DNA of 64,000 nt from Altererythrobacter sp. C41 (GCF_016803135.1 NZ_JAEVFE010000011.1:1-64000); one strand, 5' to 3'. Shown: positions 43,694 to 53,514, counted from the stretch's first letter. Notes: generated from the sequence alone by a model not told the origin. Numbers and translations: made by a program.

Positions 43694-44559
43694 TCTACCA
43701 AATCCCATATTAGCCGGATGCCGGCGACGAAGGCGGCATGGCTGTCGACGATCGTGGCCTCGCCCCCGAACGCGGCGACCGCGCGCGCGTAGAGCCGGCC
43801 GAGCTCTGGCCCGGCGAGGACGAAGGGGCTGGCGCCGGCGGCATGTGCGGCGACGTCCGCACCGATCAGCAGGCCGCTGGCGTAAGAGGCCGATTCCTCG
43901 CGCGGGCGCCGGCCCAGCAGCACGTCCGCCCGCACGCCGAACAAGTGCGCGAGCAGGTCGGGCGAGCGCGCCCGTTCGACGCCGGCGAGGAACGCCGCAT
44001 CGTCTTCCGCCGCGCGGTCGATCTGGCCGGCGAGCAGGCTGTGGTTCCTCAGGAGAGCGAACATCTCACCGGTGATGGCGGTGGTGAAGCGGGTGATCGC
44101 GCCGTCGGCGACGTGGGCCCATTTGCAATGGGTCCCAGGCTGCGCGAGGACCGCTGTCGAGGGCACCTGCCCGGCCGCCACGGCGCCGAGAAACTGCACT
44201 TCCTCCCCGCGCATGGTGTCGGCGCGGCCTTCCCCTTCGAACGAGAGGCCGGGGACGATCGCGGTGCGGCCCGGCTCGACCCAGCGGACGGCCGCGGCCA
44301 GATCCCCGATCCGGGCGGGACACCGGACGTATCCGGCATCCACCCACCCCCGGTCGGAGCCGGCCATGCCCGCGCAGAGGATCGGCAGATTGCCGAACCG
44401 CTGCCGGATCGCCGCCGCCTCGCCTGCAAAGGCGTCGCGCCCGATCTTGATCACGCCCCGGTCGTCGCGCTCGGTGTGCTCCACCGTGCCGTCCTCGCCG
44501 ACGACGAACACGCGCCGGTTGGTAGTGCCCCAGTCGACCGCGAGGAAACGCCCCTTCAT
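43690..44559 (-). CDS. dgoK: 2-dehydro-3-deoxygalactonokinase DgoK
   Basis: DgoK phosphorylates 2-keto-3-deoxygalactonate. The 289-residue protein has the N-terminal actin-fold nucleotide motif FLAVDWGTTNRRVFVV and the family motifs ILCAGMAGSDRGWVDAGYV, IVPGLSFEGEGRADTMRGEEVQFLGA and VLAQPGTHCKWAHVADGAI, plus LSFLxG-type SLLAGQ. It overlaps the dgoA start, and the symporter gene ends 10 bases upstream, so symporter-dgoK-dgoA form one operon. Confidence 0.94.
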   Translation of the reverse strand: MKGRFLAVDWGTTNRRVFVVGEDGTVEHTERDDRGVIKIGRDAFAGEAAAIRQRFGNLPILCAGMAGSDRGWVDAGYVRCPARIGDLAAAVRWVEPGRTAIVPGLSFEGEGRADTMRGEEVQFLGAVAAGQVPSTAVLAQPGTHCKWAHVADGAITRFTTAITGEMFALLRNHSLLAGQIDRAAEDDAAFLAGVERARSPDLLAHLFGVRADVLLGRRPREESASYASGLLIGADVAAHAAGASPFVLAGPELGRLYARAVAAFGGEATIVDSHAAFVAGIRLIWDLVE

Positions 44560-44569
44560 GGCCGGCCGC

Positions 44570-46228
44570 TCACCACCAGGTCGCGTAGAGCGCGACGAGG
44601 ATGGCGATCACCCCGAAGGCGGCGGCGTTGAAGCCGGCCGTCGTTCGATAGCTGATCCCCGTCGTTGTGATCCGGTCGCGTCCGGCGGCGCTCGGCATGG
44701 CGAGGGAGAGAACCACCGCCAGTGCGAGCGCGATCACGAACACCAGGCCCATCCGGTTCATGAACGGGAAGTCCGGCATGAACTCCTTGAACGCATAGGA
44801 AAGCACCACCGATGCGATCGCCGCGGCGATGGCGCCGGCCTCGCTCGCTCGCTTCCAGAACAGGCCGAGCAGGAAGATCACGGTGATCCCGGGCGTGAAG
44901 AAGCCCGAGAATTCCTGGATGAACTGGAACGCCTGGTCCGATCCGCCGAGCAGCGGGCGCGCCGTCAGGAGCGCGATCACCGTGGCCGCAGCGGCGGCGA
45001 GGCGGCCGACGAAAACGAGATGCTTCTCGTTCGCGGCACGCAGGCTCTCGTCCTCGGCCGGCGGATAGGGCGCGTGCCCGGCCGCATCGGGATCGCCGGC
45101 CACGCGCTCCTCGTCCTCCGCGCGCGTCGCGACGCGGCGGTACTTGGCATAGAGGTCGAGCGTGAAGATCGTCGCGATCGAGTTGATCTTGGACGCGGTC
45201 GAGGCGACGACGGCGGCCATGAGCGCGGCGAACACCAGGCCGAGCAGGCCCGGCGGCAGGTAGCGCATCATCGTCGGATAGGCCTCGTCCGCCGGATCGA
45301 GCCCGGGGGCGAGGATCACCGCGGCGAGACCCGGCAGGACGACCACCGCCGGCATCAGCAGCTTGAGGAAGGCGGCGAACACGACGCCCTTCTGCGCTTC
45401 GCCCAGGCTGCGGGCGGCGAGCGCGCGCTGGATGATGTACTGGTTGAAGCCCCAGTAGCTGAGGTTGGCGATCCACATGCCGCCGACGAGCACGGCGATC
45501 CCCGGCAGTTCCTGATAGCCCAGTTCACCGGGCTCGAGGATCATGTTGAACTTCTCCGGCGCCTGGTCGAGCAAGGTCGTGAACCCGGCCCACACGCCCT
45601 GCCCGCCGCCGACTTCGTTGAGCGTCAGGCCGGAGATGATGAGCCCGCCGAGCACCAGCAGCGTCACCTGGACGATGTCGGTCAGCGCCACCGCCTTGAG
45701 GCCTCCGTAGAGCTGGTAGAGCAGCGCAAAGCCGCCCAGCGCGTAGAGCGCGACGTCCTGATCGACGCCCGCGACCTTGTTGACCGCGATCGAACCGAGC
45801 CAGACGATCGAAGTGAGGTTCACGAAGATGTAGAGCGCGAGCCAGAAGATCGCCATCAGCGTGCGAATGGTGGGGCCGTACCGCTGCTCCAGGAACTGCG
45901 GCATCGTGTAGATTTCGTTCTTGAGGAAGATCGGCAGGAAGTACTTGCCGACGATAAGCAGCGTCAGCGCCGCCATCCACTCGTAGGACGCGATCGCGAG
46001 CCCGAGCCGGTAGCCGGCGCCGGACATGCCGACGATCTGCTCGGCCGAGATATTGGCCGCGATCAGCGAGGCGCCGATCGCCCACCAGGGCAGATCCTTG
46101 GAGGCGAGGAAATAGTCGGAGCTGTTCTTGGCGTGCCCGCCCTTCTCGCGCGACACCCACTGCGCCAGACCGAAAATGCCGATCGCGTAGATGACCACCA
46201 CGATCGCATCGATGGCTGCTAGATCCAA
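44570..46228 (-). CDS. sodium/sugar symporter (SSS/SGLT family)
   Basis: A solute:sodium symporter with about 14 membrane helices. Characteristic parts are NSSDYFLASKDLPWWAIGASLIAANISAEQIVGMSGAGY, GGLKAVALTDIVQVTLLVLGG, and the SGLT-type VASTASKINSIATIFTLDLY. The start at TTG 46228 is chosen because GGGAGG lies five bases before it and the helix then starts at the expected distance (552 residues). An ATG at 46270 would add 14 residues. It heads the symporter-dgoK-dgoA operon, so galactose or arabinose are likely substrates. Confidence 0.9.
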   Translation of the reverse strand: MDLAAIDAIVVVIYAIGIFGLAQWVSREKGGHAKNSSDYFLASKDLPWWAIGASLIAANISAEQIVGMSGAGYRLGLAIASYEWMAALTLLIVGKYFLPIFLKNEIYTMPQFLEQRYGPTIRTLMAIFWLALYIFVNLTSIVWLGSIAVNKVAGVDQDVALYALGGFALLYQLYGGLKAVALTDIVQVTLLVLGGLIISGLTLNEVGGGQGVWAGFTTLLDQAPEKFNMILEPGELGYQELPGIAVLVGGMWIANLSYWGFNQYIIQRALAARSLGEAQKGVVFAAFLKLLMPAVVVLPGLAAVILAPGLDPADEAYPTMMRYLPPGLLGLVFAALMAAVVASTASKINSIATIFTLDLYAKYRRVATRAEDEERVAGDPDAAGHAPYPPAEDESLRAANEKHLVFVGRLAAAAATVIALLTARPLLGGSDQAFQFIQEFSGFFTPGITVIFLLGLFWKRASEAGAIAAAIASVVLSYAFKEFMPDFPFMNRMGLVFVIALALAVVLSLAMPSAAGRDRITTTGISYRTTAGFNAAAFGVIAILVALYATWW

Positions 46229-46391
46229 ACTCGCCTCCCGTCCCGGACTCTTGTCTTCTGCCGTGCCCATACGATAATGCGCGAAGCAGCAGGTGGTCTA
46301 TTTATATGATCTATAGGACTTGTCCAGCGGCCTGTTGCCCGCTTATATGCGATGCAATGGACGGGGACATCACAGGGAGGATAGCAGCCTG

Positions 46392-47132
46392 ATGACGGCG
46401 ATGGACCCGGCAGAAGTGCGAACGCAGCTTGGCCGCAATCTTACCTACGGTATGCTCGACACGCTCGGGCGCGCGATCGTCATCGGCAGCTATCAGGACC
46501 GCGTCTTCCCGACCGAGGCCGAACTGGCCAAGGAATACGGCGTCAGCCGTTCGGTCACGCGCGAGGCGGTGAAGATGCTGACGGCCAAGGGGCTGCTGAG
46601 CGCGCGCCCGCGGCAAGGCACGATCATCCAGCCGGCCACATCGTGGAACCTGTTCGACACCGACGTGCTGCGCTGGCTGCTCGAGCGCAAGTTCTCGGTC
46701 GAGCTGCTGCGTCACTTCAACCAGCTCCGCGTCGCGATCGAGCCCGAAGCCGCTGCCCTCGCGGCCACTTATGCCCAGCCGTCCGATCTCGAGGCGATCG
46801 ATGCCGGGCTCAAGCGCATGCGCGCGGCCGAGCAGGGGAACGACGATACGCTCGATGCCGACATCGCCTTCCACGTCGCCGTGCTGCGCGCCTCGGCCAA
46901 CCCGTTCTACGCGCAGTTCCGCGATGTGGTGTCGACGGCGCTCAGGACCTCGATCCGCTTCACCAACCGGATCAAGGGCCGCTCCGCCAGCGTCGACGAT
47001 CACGCCGCCGTGCGCGACGCGATCGCGGCGCGCAAGCCCGACGCCGCGCGCAAGGCGATGAAGCGGCTGATCGGCGACGTGCTCGACCTCATCGAAACGG
47101 CCGACGACGAGCCGGAGCGGCCGGCCGACTGA
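46392..47132 (+). CDS. GntR/FadR-family transcriptional regulator (DgoR-like)
   Basis: A 246-residue FadR-subfamily regulator. The winged helix is at about residues 15-75 (FPTEAELAKEYGVSRSVTREAVKMLTAKGLLSARPRQGTII) and the all-helical FCD ligand domain follows (LLRHFNQLRVAIEPEAAALAA, DADIAFHVAVLRASANPFY, DDHAAVRDAIAARKPDAARKAMKRLI) with the metal-binding Asp/His set. It is divergent from the symporter-dgoK-dgoA operon, with an AT-rich operator-like stretch between. By analogy to DgoR it should sense a sugar acid of the pathway. The longer upstream start lacks a ribosome-binding site. Confidence 0.9.
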   Translation: MTAMDPAEVRTQLGRNLTYGMLDTLGRAIVIGSYQDRVFPTEAELAKEYGVSRSVTREAVKMLTAKGLLSARPRQGTIIQPATSWNLFDTDVLRWLLERKFSVELLRHFNQLRVAIEPEAAALAATYAQPSDLEAIDAGLKRMRAAEQGNDDTLDADIAFHVAVLRASANPFYAQFRDVVSTALRTSIRFTNRIKGRSASVDDHAAVRDAIAARKPDAARKAMKRLIGDVLDLIETADDEPERPAD

Positions 47133-47146
47133 TCAGCCGCGTCCGC

Positions 47147-48175
47147 TCACCCGCCCGTGCCGGGCGCGGGGAGCGGCGTATCGCCGGCGACCGGTTCGCC
47201 GAACACGGGCGCACCCTCGCCGTCCCATTCGAACCGCTGGATCCGCGGCGAGCGCTTGCTGGTGCATTGCATGTCGGGCCCGGGATTGGCGTGATAGATG
47301 ATCCAGTTCTCGCGGCCGTTCGCGGCGGTGAAGAAGCCGTTGTGCCCCGGCGCATAGACGCCGTTCTCCGGTGACTTGTGGAAGACCGGTTCCGGCGACT
47401 TGGTCCAGGCGTCGGGATCCAGCGGGTCGCTTCCCGCGGGCGCCGAAAGCAGGCCGAGCGCATAGTTGTCGGACCAGCATGCGCTCGCCGAATAGCTGAG
47501 GAACAGGTCGCCCTCGGGGCCGAGCAGGAATTCGGGACCTTCGAGGATCTGCCGTCCGCCCTGCTTCTCCCAGGCGTGTTCCGGGCGGGCGATGATCGCT
47601 TCCTTGCCCTCCAGCGTCCACGGGTTCGCCATGCGCGCGATCGCGAGCACGCTGTCGGGTCCCACGTAGGGCGAATAGACGAAGTAGCGAGCACCTTCGT
47701 ACACGAAGGTCGTGCCGTCGATGCCGCTGTAGCGGGTGTTGACACGGCCCCGGTCGACCCAGGTGCCGGTGGTCGGATCCTCCGCGCCGTTCTCCAGCAC
47801 GAACACGCCGCGATGCGCGTCGTTGTCCTGCCCGCTCGCCGCCGCGGTGTAGTAGACGTACCACTTGCCGTCGATCCGGTGCAGCTCCGGCGCCCAGATC
47901 GAAACCGCGTTGGGGCCGGTCGCCGGCGGGCGCCAGATCACCGTGGGCGATGCGTCGGCGAGCTGGGCCATGTCACGCGTCTTGCGCATCTCCAGCCGGT
48001 CCCCGCTGGTGTGCATGTAGTAGAACACGCCCTCGTGCTCGGTCACCCAAGGATCGGGGCCGGACGGCAGGAGGGGGTTGGTGAACGTGCGCGGGGTGGC
48101 GGCCGTGCAGGCCGCGAGCAGCCCGCAGGCGGCCATGGTCAGCCAGCGGACGCGGCGCTTCTTCGGGTCGGACAT
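47147..48175 (-). CDS. GH43 family arabinosidase/xylosidase-like lipoprotein
   Basis: A 342-residue lipoprotein (signal LTMAACGLLAAC, Cys23) of glycoside hydrolase family 43. The catalytic set is visible: base Asp41 (SGPDPWVTEH), pKa-modulating Asp153 (YSGIDGTTFV) and acid Glu212 (ILEGPEFLLG). Propeller strands alternate WYVYYTAAASG, YFVYSPYVG and LFLSYSASA. GH43 enzymes act on arabinose-, xylose- or galactose-containing side chains, and the locus favours arabinose or galactose. An AAGGA site supports the start at 48175. It lies downstream of the TonB receptor on the same strand. Confidence 0.9.
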   Translation of the reverse strand: MSDPKKRRVRWLTMAACGLLAACTAATPRTFTNPLLPSGPDPWVTEHEGVFYYMHTSGDRLEMRKTRDMAQLADASPTVIWRPPATGPNAVSIWAPELHRIDGKWYVYYTAAASGQDNDAHRGVFVLENGAEDPTTGTWVDRGRVNTRYSGIDGTTFVYEGARYFVYSPYVGPDSVLAIARMANPWTLEGKEAIIARPEHAWEKQGGRQILEGPEFLLGPEGDLFLSYSASACWSDNYALGLLSAPAGSDPLDPDAWTKSPEPVFHKSPENGVYAPGHNGFFTAANGRENWIIYHANPGPDMQCTSKRSPRIQRFEWDGEGAPVFGEPVAGDTPLPAPGTGG

Positions 48176-48284
48176 GGGCGATCCTTCAGGCAAAGAAATG
48201 GGCGGCACGGCGGCCGCCCAAGGGAGAGGAAGGGATGCCGCCGGAAAGTCCGGCGGCGCTTCAGGAGAGTGGCGGGCCGCCGCG

Positions 48285-51011
48285 TCAGAACTTCACTCGG
48301 ACGCTGGCCCCGTAGAAGGTGTCGTCGATCCGGATGTCGTGCGGATACCGCGGAATGTCGAAGTAGCTGAGATACTTGCCCTTCAGCACGTTCACCCCTT
48401 CGAAATTGACCGTGATGTTCTCCGTCACGTCGTAACCGATCGAAAAGTCGAGACGGCCGTTCGGACGCACGTAGTTGAAATAGATCTGCTGCTCCGGAAC
48501 CAGGAGCTGCGTGAACGTGCCGTCGTAGTAGCGGTCGCGCCAGTTGTAGGCGACGCGGGCGTGGAGACCGTACTTCTCGTAAAGTGCGCCGACGTTGTAG
48601 GCGTGCTTCGACACCCCGCCCAGCGCCTCGCCCTGGAGCAGGTCGCCTTCTGTCAGAACCTCGGTATCGGCATAAGTGTAGTTCGCGAAGAGGCCGAAAC
48701 CGTCGAGTCCTTCCGGCAGGAAATCGAAGAAGTACTGGCCGCCCACTTCGAAGCCCTGCAGCCTGGACGAGCCGAGGTTGCGCGGGCGATTGATGTTGTA
48801 GGTGATGCCGTCGATCACCTCTTCGGCGACGTTCCGGGCCACGCGGTCCTTGATGTCGCGGTAGTAGACGCCGGCGGCGATGTACGAGCCGCGGCCGAAG
48901 TAATACTCCAGCGTTGCGTCGTAGGATTCCGCCACCTGCGGCCGCAGGTTCGGGTTGCCGCCCGTGCCGCTCGGACGGATGTTCGCGTTCGAGGGGACCG
49001 AGTAGGTCAGACCCGGATTGAGATCGGTGAACAGCGGCTGCGAGATCGTCTTGCCGTAGCTGGCGCGGAACTGAAGCTCCGGCGTCAGCTGGACGCGGAT
49101 GCTCGCGTTGGGCAGGAACTTCTTGCTCGAGGAGCTCGCCTTCACCGGCGTAAGCACGCCGACGCCGCTCTCGGTCACCACGCCGGTGCCCTCGATCGTG
49201 CGGTCCGTGATGACGTAGCGGCCACCGATCAGACCGTCGACCGGAATGGTCCCGACGTCGAACGCGTACCGGCCCTGCAGGTAGAGCGCCATGGTCGATT
49301 CGTCCGCGTCGAAGCTGCGCGTCGGGCTGTCCTCCGGGTCACCCGCGGGCGATCCGTAGAGCGCGCGCAGCACGTCGGTCTGGTCCCGCAGGAAGTCGGG
49401 ATCGGGCGTGATCCAGTGCTGGCCACCGTTGATGACCGGGATCGTCGCCGGCGATTCGATCAGGAAGCCCGCAGGCAGGCCCGAGTTCGCGACCAGCCGG
49501 TCGTCCATGTTCGCTGCCGGCGGCCCGCCCGCCAGATTGCCGCGGAAGGTCGCGTTGCGATCCGCGTAGCGCACGCCGAACTGGACCTCGTCGAGGAACG
49601 AACCGACGTCGTAGGTGCCGTCGAACATCGCCTGCGTGATCGTGCTGTCGGCGCGCCGATAGTCCTGGAACAGGCTGTTGATGAACATGAAGCCGTTCGG
49701 ATCGCCGACGGGATTGCCGACCATCTCGGTCGTGCCGTGCCGGTCGTCGTTGATGTCGACGTTGACCTGCTCGATCCGCTTGCCGATGTCGACGATCGTC
49801 GTCCGGTTGTTGGTCTTGCTCTGGAAGCGCGAGATGTCGAGCCGCAGATTCCACGGGCCGTCGGTGATCTTGACGCCGCCGCCGAACAGGTACTGGTCGG
49901 TCTTGTCGCGCTTCGCCTGGGTGCTGGTGTTGCCGGGCACGTTGTTGAACGTCGCCGAGCTGCCGATGCACAGATCCTGGATATCGGCCGAGTTGGGATC
50001 GCGGAAGCCGGCCGGGCTGACCGGCGCCTGGAAGCACAGGTCGGTCGCCTCGACGTTGCTGATGCTCTCAGCCGCGAAAATGTCGGAGAAGATGAAGTAC
50101 GTGCCGAATTTCGCGCGGTAGCCCGTGTAGAGGCCGTCGAGATAGAATTCGACGGTGTCGTTCGGACGCCACTGAAACGCCGCATTGACCTGGGGCCGCT
50201 GATACGAGCCGGTGTCGGTCAGTCCGCCGACGCAGGTCGGCAGGACCACGCCGTCAGCGCCCGGAGGGCCGTTGGAACCCGAACGCGGATCGCAGTTGAA
50301 CGAGATCGGCCGGTTGAAGGCGTTGTCGGAGTAGGACAGGTTGACGAGCGCGCCCATCTCGCCGTCACCCGCATCCCAGCGGCCGCCGATCAGGATGCCG
50401 CCGTTGTAGCTCACCTTGTCGGCGTTCTCGCCATAGGTCGCGCGACCGAGCGCGCTGACCGTCAGGCCGTCGTCGAGATCGAAGGGCTTGCGCAGCCGCA
50501 GGTCGATATTGCCCGCGATACCGCCTTCGATCTTCTCGGCCGAATTGGACTTGTAGACATCCGCCCGCGCGAGCGCTTCGGCCGGCAGGTCCTGGAAGGC
50601 AAAGCCGCGTCCGACGCCGGTGAAGATCTCGCGCCCGTCGAGCGTGGTGATGATGTCGCCGATGCCGCGGATCAGCGGGTTGACGATTTCGTTGTTGAAG
50701 CCGTTGACCACCTGCACGCCGGGCACGCGCTGAAGCGCCGCGGCGGTGGTGGTGTCGGGAAACTTGCCGATGTCCTCGGCCACGATGGAATCCACCACCA
50801 TGTCCGAGTTGCGCTTGATCTCCGCCGCCTGGCTGAGACTGGCGCGAATGCCGGTGACGACGATGAGATCGCCGCCCTCTTCGGTCGGGAGGCCGGCCGA
50901 GGCGTCGACCTCCGCCTGAGGTTCTGCTGCGTCTTGTGCGTACGCTGCGCCCGACCATGCAATGGCGAGCAGCGACGCCGAACGGATAAAGCCCTTGGAC
51001 CAGTTCATCAT
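48285..51011 (-). CDS. TonB-dependent receptor, polysaccharide-type
   Basis: A roughly 908-residue outer-membrane receptor without an STN domain. Signal peptide WSKGFIRSASLLAIAWSGAAYAQ. The TonB-box region is DLIVVTGIRASLSQAAEIKRNSDMVVDSIVAEDIGKFPDTTTAAALQRVPGVQV, characteristic of the sphingomonad/Caulobacter carbohydrate-receptor group. The barrel ends in ASVRVKF. GGAGG precedes two adjacent ATGs (51011 and 51008). It is flanked by GH5-like and GH43 genes on the same strand and a perfect inverted repeat lies 70 bases upstream, so it probably imports oligosaccharides released by these enzymes. Confidence 0.94.
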   Translation of the reverse strand: MMNWSKGFIRSASLLAIAWSGAAYAQDAAEPQAEVDASAGLPTEEGGDLIVVTGIRASLSQAAEIKRNSDMVVDSIVAEDIGKFPDTTTAAALQRVPGVQVVNGFNNEIVNPLIRGIGDIITTLDGREIFTGVGRGFAFQDLPAEALARADVYKSNSAEKIEGGIAGNIDLRLRKPFDLDDGLTVSALGRATYGENADKVSYNGGILIGGRWDAGDGEMGALVNLSYSDNAFNRPISFNCDPRSGSNGPPGADGVVLPTCVGGLTDTGSYQRPQVNAAFQWRPNDTVEFYLDGLYTGYRAKFGTYFIFSDIFAAESISNVEATDLCFQAPVSPAGFRDPNSADIQDLCIGSSATFNNVPGNTSTQAKRDKTDQYLFGGGVKITDGPWNLRLDISRFQSKTNNRTTIVDIGKRIEQVNVDINDDRHGTTEMVGNPVGDPNGFMFINSLFQDYRRADSTITQAMFDGTYDVGSFLDEVQFGVRYADRNATFRGNLAGGPPAANMDDRLVANSGLPAGFLIESPATIPVINGGQHWITPDPDFLRDQTDVLRALYGSPAGDPEDSPTRSFDADESTMALYLQGRYAFDVGTIPVDGLIGGRYVITDRTIEGTGVVTESGVGVLTPVKASSSSKKFLPNASIRVQLTPELQFRASYGKTISQPLFTDLNPGLTYSVPSNANIRPSGTGGNPNLRPQVAESYDATLEYYFGRGSYIAAGVYYRDIKDRVARNVAEEVIDGITYNINRPRNLGSSRLQGFEVGGQYFFDFLPEGLDGFGLFANYTYADTEVLTEGDLLQGEALGGVSKHAYNVGALYEKYGLHARVAYNWRDRYYDGTFTQLLVPEQQIYFNYVRPNGRLDFSIGYDVTENITVNFEGVNVLKGKYLSYFDIPRYPHDIRIDDTFYGASVRVKF

Positions 51012-51080
51012 GTACCTCCCCATGCCGCGCGGCGGAACGCCGGTATTCCGGTTCCGCCATTCGTAACCCGGCTGTAATAG

Positions 51081-51103
51081 TCCTACAAGTAGTATTTGTA
51101 GGA
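51081..51103. promoter_or_regulatory. 23-bp perfect inverted repeat upstream of the polysaccharide TonB receptor
   Basis: Two 8-base arms (TCCTACAA and TTGTAGGA) flank a 7-base spacer, 70 bases upstream of the receptor start codon. The symmetry and location suggest a regulator-binding site. A degenerate relative (about 13 of 23 positions) can be aligned on the minus strand at 46296-46320 between the symporter and the GntR regulator genes. Confidence 0.5.
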
Positions 51104-51152
51104 TAATTGACGGCGGACGCAGGTTACCCGCGCCCGCCGCCTTGATTCGATG

Positions 51153-52319
51153 TCAGTCGGCGGCGCCGATCGCCGGCTGCGGCGGAGTCGGAGGCACGAC
51201 GCCCTTGGGCGCCGAAGCCAGGCGCTTGATCAGATCGACCTCGGCCTGCCGATAAGGCGTGCCGTCAGTGTGAAGCACGTCGTGGAACCAGACCGTCGGC
51301 TCGTCGAAAGTGTACGGCTTCTTCCAGCTATCCCAGGGCAGGCGCGTCTGCGATTCCCCATCGACGAAGCCCCAGTTGTACATCGCGATGTTGAGACGCT
51401 TGGCGATCGGCAGCGAGCCGTCGAAGGTCGAGCCGTTGCCGCGTGCCATGTACTCGGTGCACAGGACCGGCCGGCCGTAGCTCAGCATCTGCTGCGCCCG
51501 CTGCTCGAACTGTTCAGGCCAGTTGTAGTCGTGGAAGCTCATCACGTCGGATTGGGCGAGCTGGATCTTCTCGACCGCGTCCCGCTTCTCCACCCGGTGC
51601 CAATCCTCACCGATCCACAGGCCGCTGGTCAGCGGCTGGGTGGGATCGGCACTGCGCGCCCACTCGAACACGTCGTCGAGAAGCCCTGCAACCATTTCCT
51701 TCTTGTTCGGCGTGGGTTCGTAGTTGCCGCCGCCTGCGTTGTTCGGCTCGTTCCAGACGTCCCATGCTAGGATGCGGTCGTCGTTGGCGAAATGCCCGAC
51801 GACGTCCTTCACGTAGCCTTCCAGCTTGTGATGCTGGCTCTTGTCGGCGAGCCGCTCTGCGCCGGGCGCTTGGACCCAGCCCGAGTTGTGAACGCCGGGG
51901 ATCGGCGGGTGCTGCGCACCGGCGACCGGATGGGGATCCCAGCAACTGTCGAACAGCACGAACATCGGCCGGATGCCGTGCTTGGCCGCGATGGTCAGGA
52001 ACTGGTCCATCCGCTGCTTGAGCCCTTCGGGATCGTTCTCCCACAGCAGGTTGTGGAGGTAGACCCGCATGGTGTTCATGCCGAGATCCGCCGCCCAGCC
52101 GAGCTCCTTGTCGATCGTCGCGGGATCGAAGGTTTCGGCCTGCCACATGTCGAGCTGGTTGATCGCGGTCGCCGGATTGTAGTTCGCGCCAACGAGCCAC
52201 GGCTGCTCTTCGTACCAGTCGTTCGCCTCCTGCTTGGTCCACATCTCGCGCGCCTCCGCAGGCGCCGTCATCGCGGCGACCGAGACGGCCGCGAAGAACA
52301 GGGTCATCGAACGCTTCAT
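51153..52319 (-). CDS. secreted GH5-like (clan A) glycoside hydrolase
   Basis: A 388-residue exported TIM-barrel hydrolase. Signal peptide KRSMTLFFAAVSVAAMTAPAEA. Clan GH-A features are present: WLVGANYNPATAINQLDMW, LGMNTMRVYLHNLLW, the acid/base Glu191 (LAWDVWNEPNN) and the nucleophile Glu289 (VLCTEYMAR). Such sequences are often labelled 1,4-beta-xylanase or cellulase family, but the true substrate is not readable. Here the context favours a galactan or arabinan. It lies upstream of the TonB receptor and downstream of the aldose epimerase gene, all on the minus strand. Confidence 0.87.
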   Translation of the reverse strand: MKRSMTLFFAAVSVAAMTAPAEAREMWTKQEANDWYEEQPWLVGANYNPATAINQLDMWQAETFDPATIDKELGWAADLGMNTMRVYLHNLLWENDPEGLKQRMDQFLTIAAKHGIRPMFVLFDSCWDPHPVAGAQHPPIPGVHNSGWVQAPGAERLADKSQHHKLEGYVKDVVGHFANDDRILAWDVWNEPNNAGGGNYEPTPNKKEMVAGLLDDVFEWARSADPTQPLTSGLWIGEDWHRVEKRDAVEKIQLAQSDVMSFHDYNWPEQFEQRAQQMLSYGRPVLCTEYMARGNGSTFDGSLPIAKRLNIAMYNWGFVDGESQTRLPWDSWKKPYTFDEPTVWFHDVLHTDGTPYRQAEVDLIKRLASAPKGVVPPTPPQPAIGAAD

Positions 52320-52356
52320 TGAAATCTCCCGTACTATTCTGTGCGGCGCCCGCGTG

Positions 52357-53514
52357 TCAGCGCGCCGCCTTGGCCTGTCCGCTCGACAGGCGGTAAATCA
52401 TGACGTTGCGATAGGTCTCACCCGGCTCCAGCCGCCCGGAGCCGAACGTCGGCTGGTTGGGCGTGTCGGGGAAGAGCTGCGGCTCGAGCACGATGGCGTC
52501 GCCCTGGCGGTAGATGCCCTTCGACTTGCCCGCGATCGTGCCGTCGAAGAAGTTGCCCGAATAGAACTGCAGCCCCGGCTGGTTGGACCAGAGCTCGAAG
52601 CCACGGCCCGAAACCGGCTCCTCCACGCGCGCCATCAGGCGCAGGTCGGCCGAGACGGTCTTCGCGATGACGAAGTTGTGATCGTAGCCGCGCCCGTAGA
52701 CGATCTGGTCGTCACTGGCATCGCGGACACGCTCGCCCACCGCATGCGGCTGGCGGAAATCGAACACCGTGCCTTCGACCGGACGGAACTCGCCCGTCGG
52801 GATCAGCGTCTCGTCGACCGGAGTATAGTGATCCGCCGGAATGGTGAGCACATGACCCATGGCGCTGCCCGCACCTTCGCCGAGCAGGTTCCAGTAGGCA
52901 TGATTGCTGATGTTGACGACCGTCGGCTCGTCGGTGGTCGCGCGATACTCGATCGTCAGCGCGTTCGCTTCGTCGAGCGAGTAGATCGCGAACACCGTCA
53001 GTTCGCCCGGGTAGCCCTGATCGCCGTCCGGGCTGACGTAGCGCATGGTGACTTTCGCCGTCGGCCCGTCTTCGACCGACACGACCTCCCACAGCACCTT
53101 GTCGAAACCGGCTGTACCGCCGTGCAGCGAGTTGGGGCCGTTGTTGACCGGCGTCTCGTAGGTCTTTCCGTCGAGCGTGAACCGCCCCTTGGCGATCCGG
53201 TTGGCGAACCGGCCGACGGTCGCACCGAAGTATTCCGGCTTGGCCAGATAGCCTTCGAGTGTGGGATAGCCGAGCTGGACGTCCGCCTTCTCGCCGTTGC
53301 GGTCGGGCATGATCAGCGACTGGAGCGTCGCGCCGAGATTGATCACGGTCGCCGACACGCCCTGCCCGTTCGACAAGGTCACCGCCGTGACCTGGCGCCC
53401 GTCGGGCAGCGTGCCGAAGCTTTCCTGCGATGCCGTCGCGGCGAGCGCCGCGCCCGGCATGCCCATCGCGATCGCCGCCGCCGCGAGCGCGGCCGCCTTT
53501 GCCTTAAGCATCAT
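52357..53514 (-). CDS. galM: secreted aldose 1-epimerase (galactose mutarotase)
   Basis: A 385-residue GalM-family mutarotase that interconverts alpha and beta anomers. The start at 53514 follows GGAGGG, giving signal peptide MMLKAKAAALAAAAIAMGMPGAALAA. Family motifs are YFGATVGRFANRIAKGRFTLDGKTY, NNGPNSLHGGTAGFDKVLW, NISNHAYWNLLGEG with catalytic His, and VLEPQLFPDTPNQP with catalytic Glu. Export of a mutarotase to the periplasm fits sugar release there. It belongs to the minus-strand cluster with the dehydratase and lactonase. Confidence 0.92.
   Translation of the reverse strand: MMLKAKAAALAAAAIAMGMPGAALAATASQESFGTLPDGRQVTAVTLSNGQGVSATVINLGATLQSLIMPDRNGEKADVQLGYPTLEGYLAKPEYFGATVGRFANRIAKGRFTLDGKTYETPVNNGPNSLHGGTAGFDKVLWEVVSVEDGPTAKVTMRYVSPDGDQGYPGELTVFAIYSLDEANALTIEYRATTDEPTVVNISNHAYWNLLGEGAGSAMGHVLTIPADHYTPVDETLIPTGEFRPVEGTVFDFRQPHAVGERVRDASDDQIVYGRGYDHNFVIAKTVSADLRLMARVEEPVSGRGFELWSNQPGLQFYSGNFFDGTIAGKSKGIYRQGDAIVLEPQLFPDTPNQPTFGSGRLEPGETYRNVMIYRLSSGQAKAAR

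Noticed and set aside
44072-46222. 716-codon plus-strand open frame opposite dgoK and the symporter gene
   Set aside because: Composition (Arg/Glu/His/Asp-rich, no domains) is that of an antisense shadow; the minus-strand symporter is a clear SSS-family protein.
48078-51077. 999-codon plus-strand open frame opposite the TonB receptor
   Set aside because: Antisense shadow of a receptor with complete plug and barrel motifs; no ribosome-binding site or known domain.
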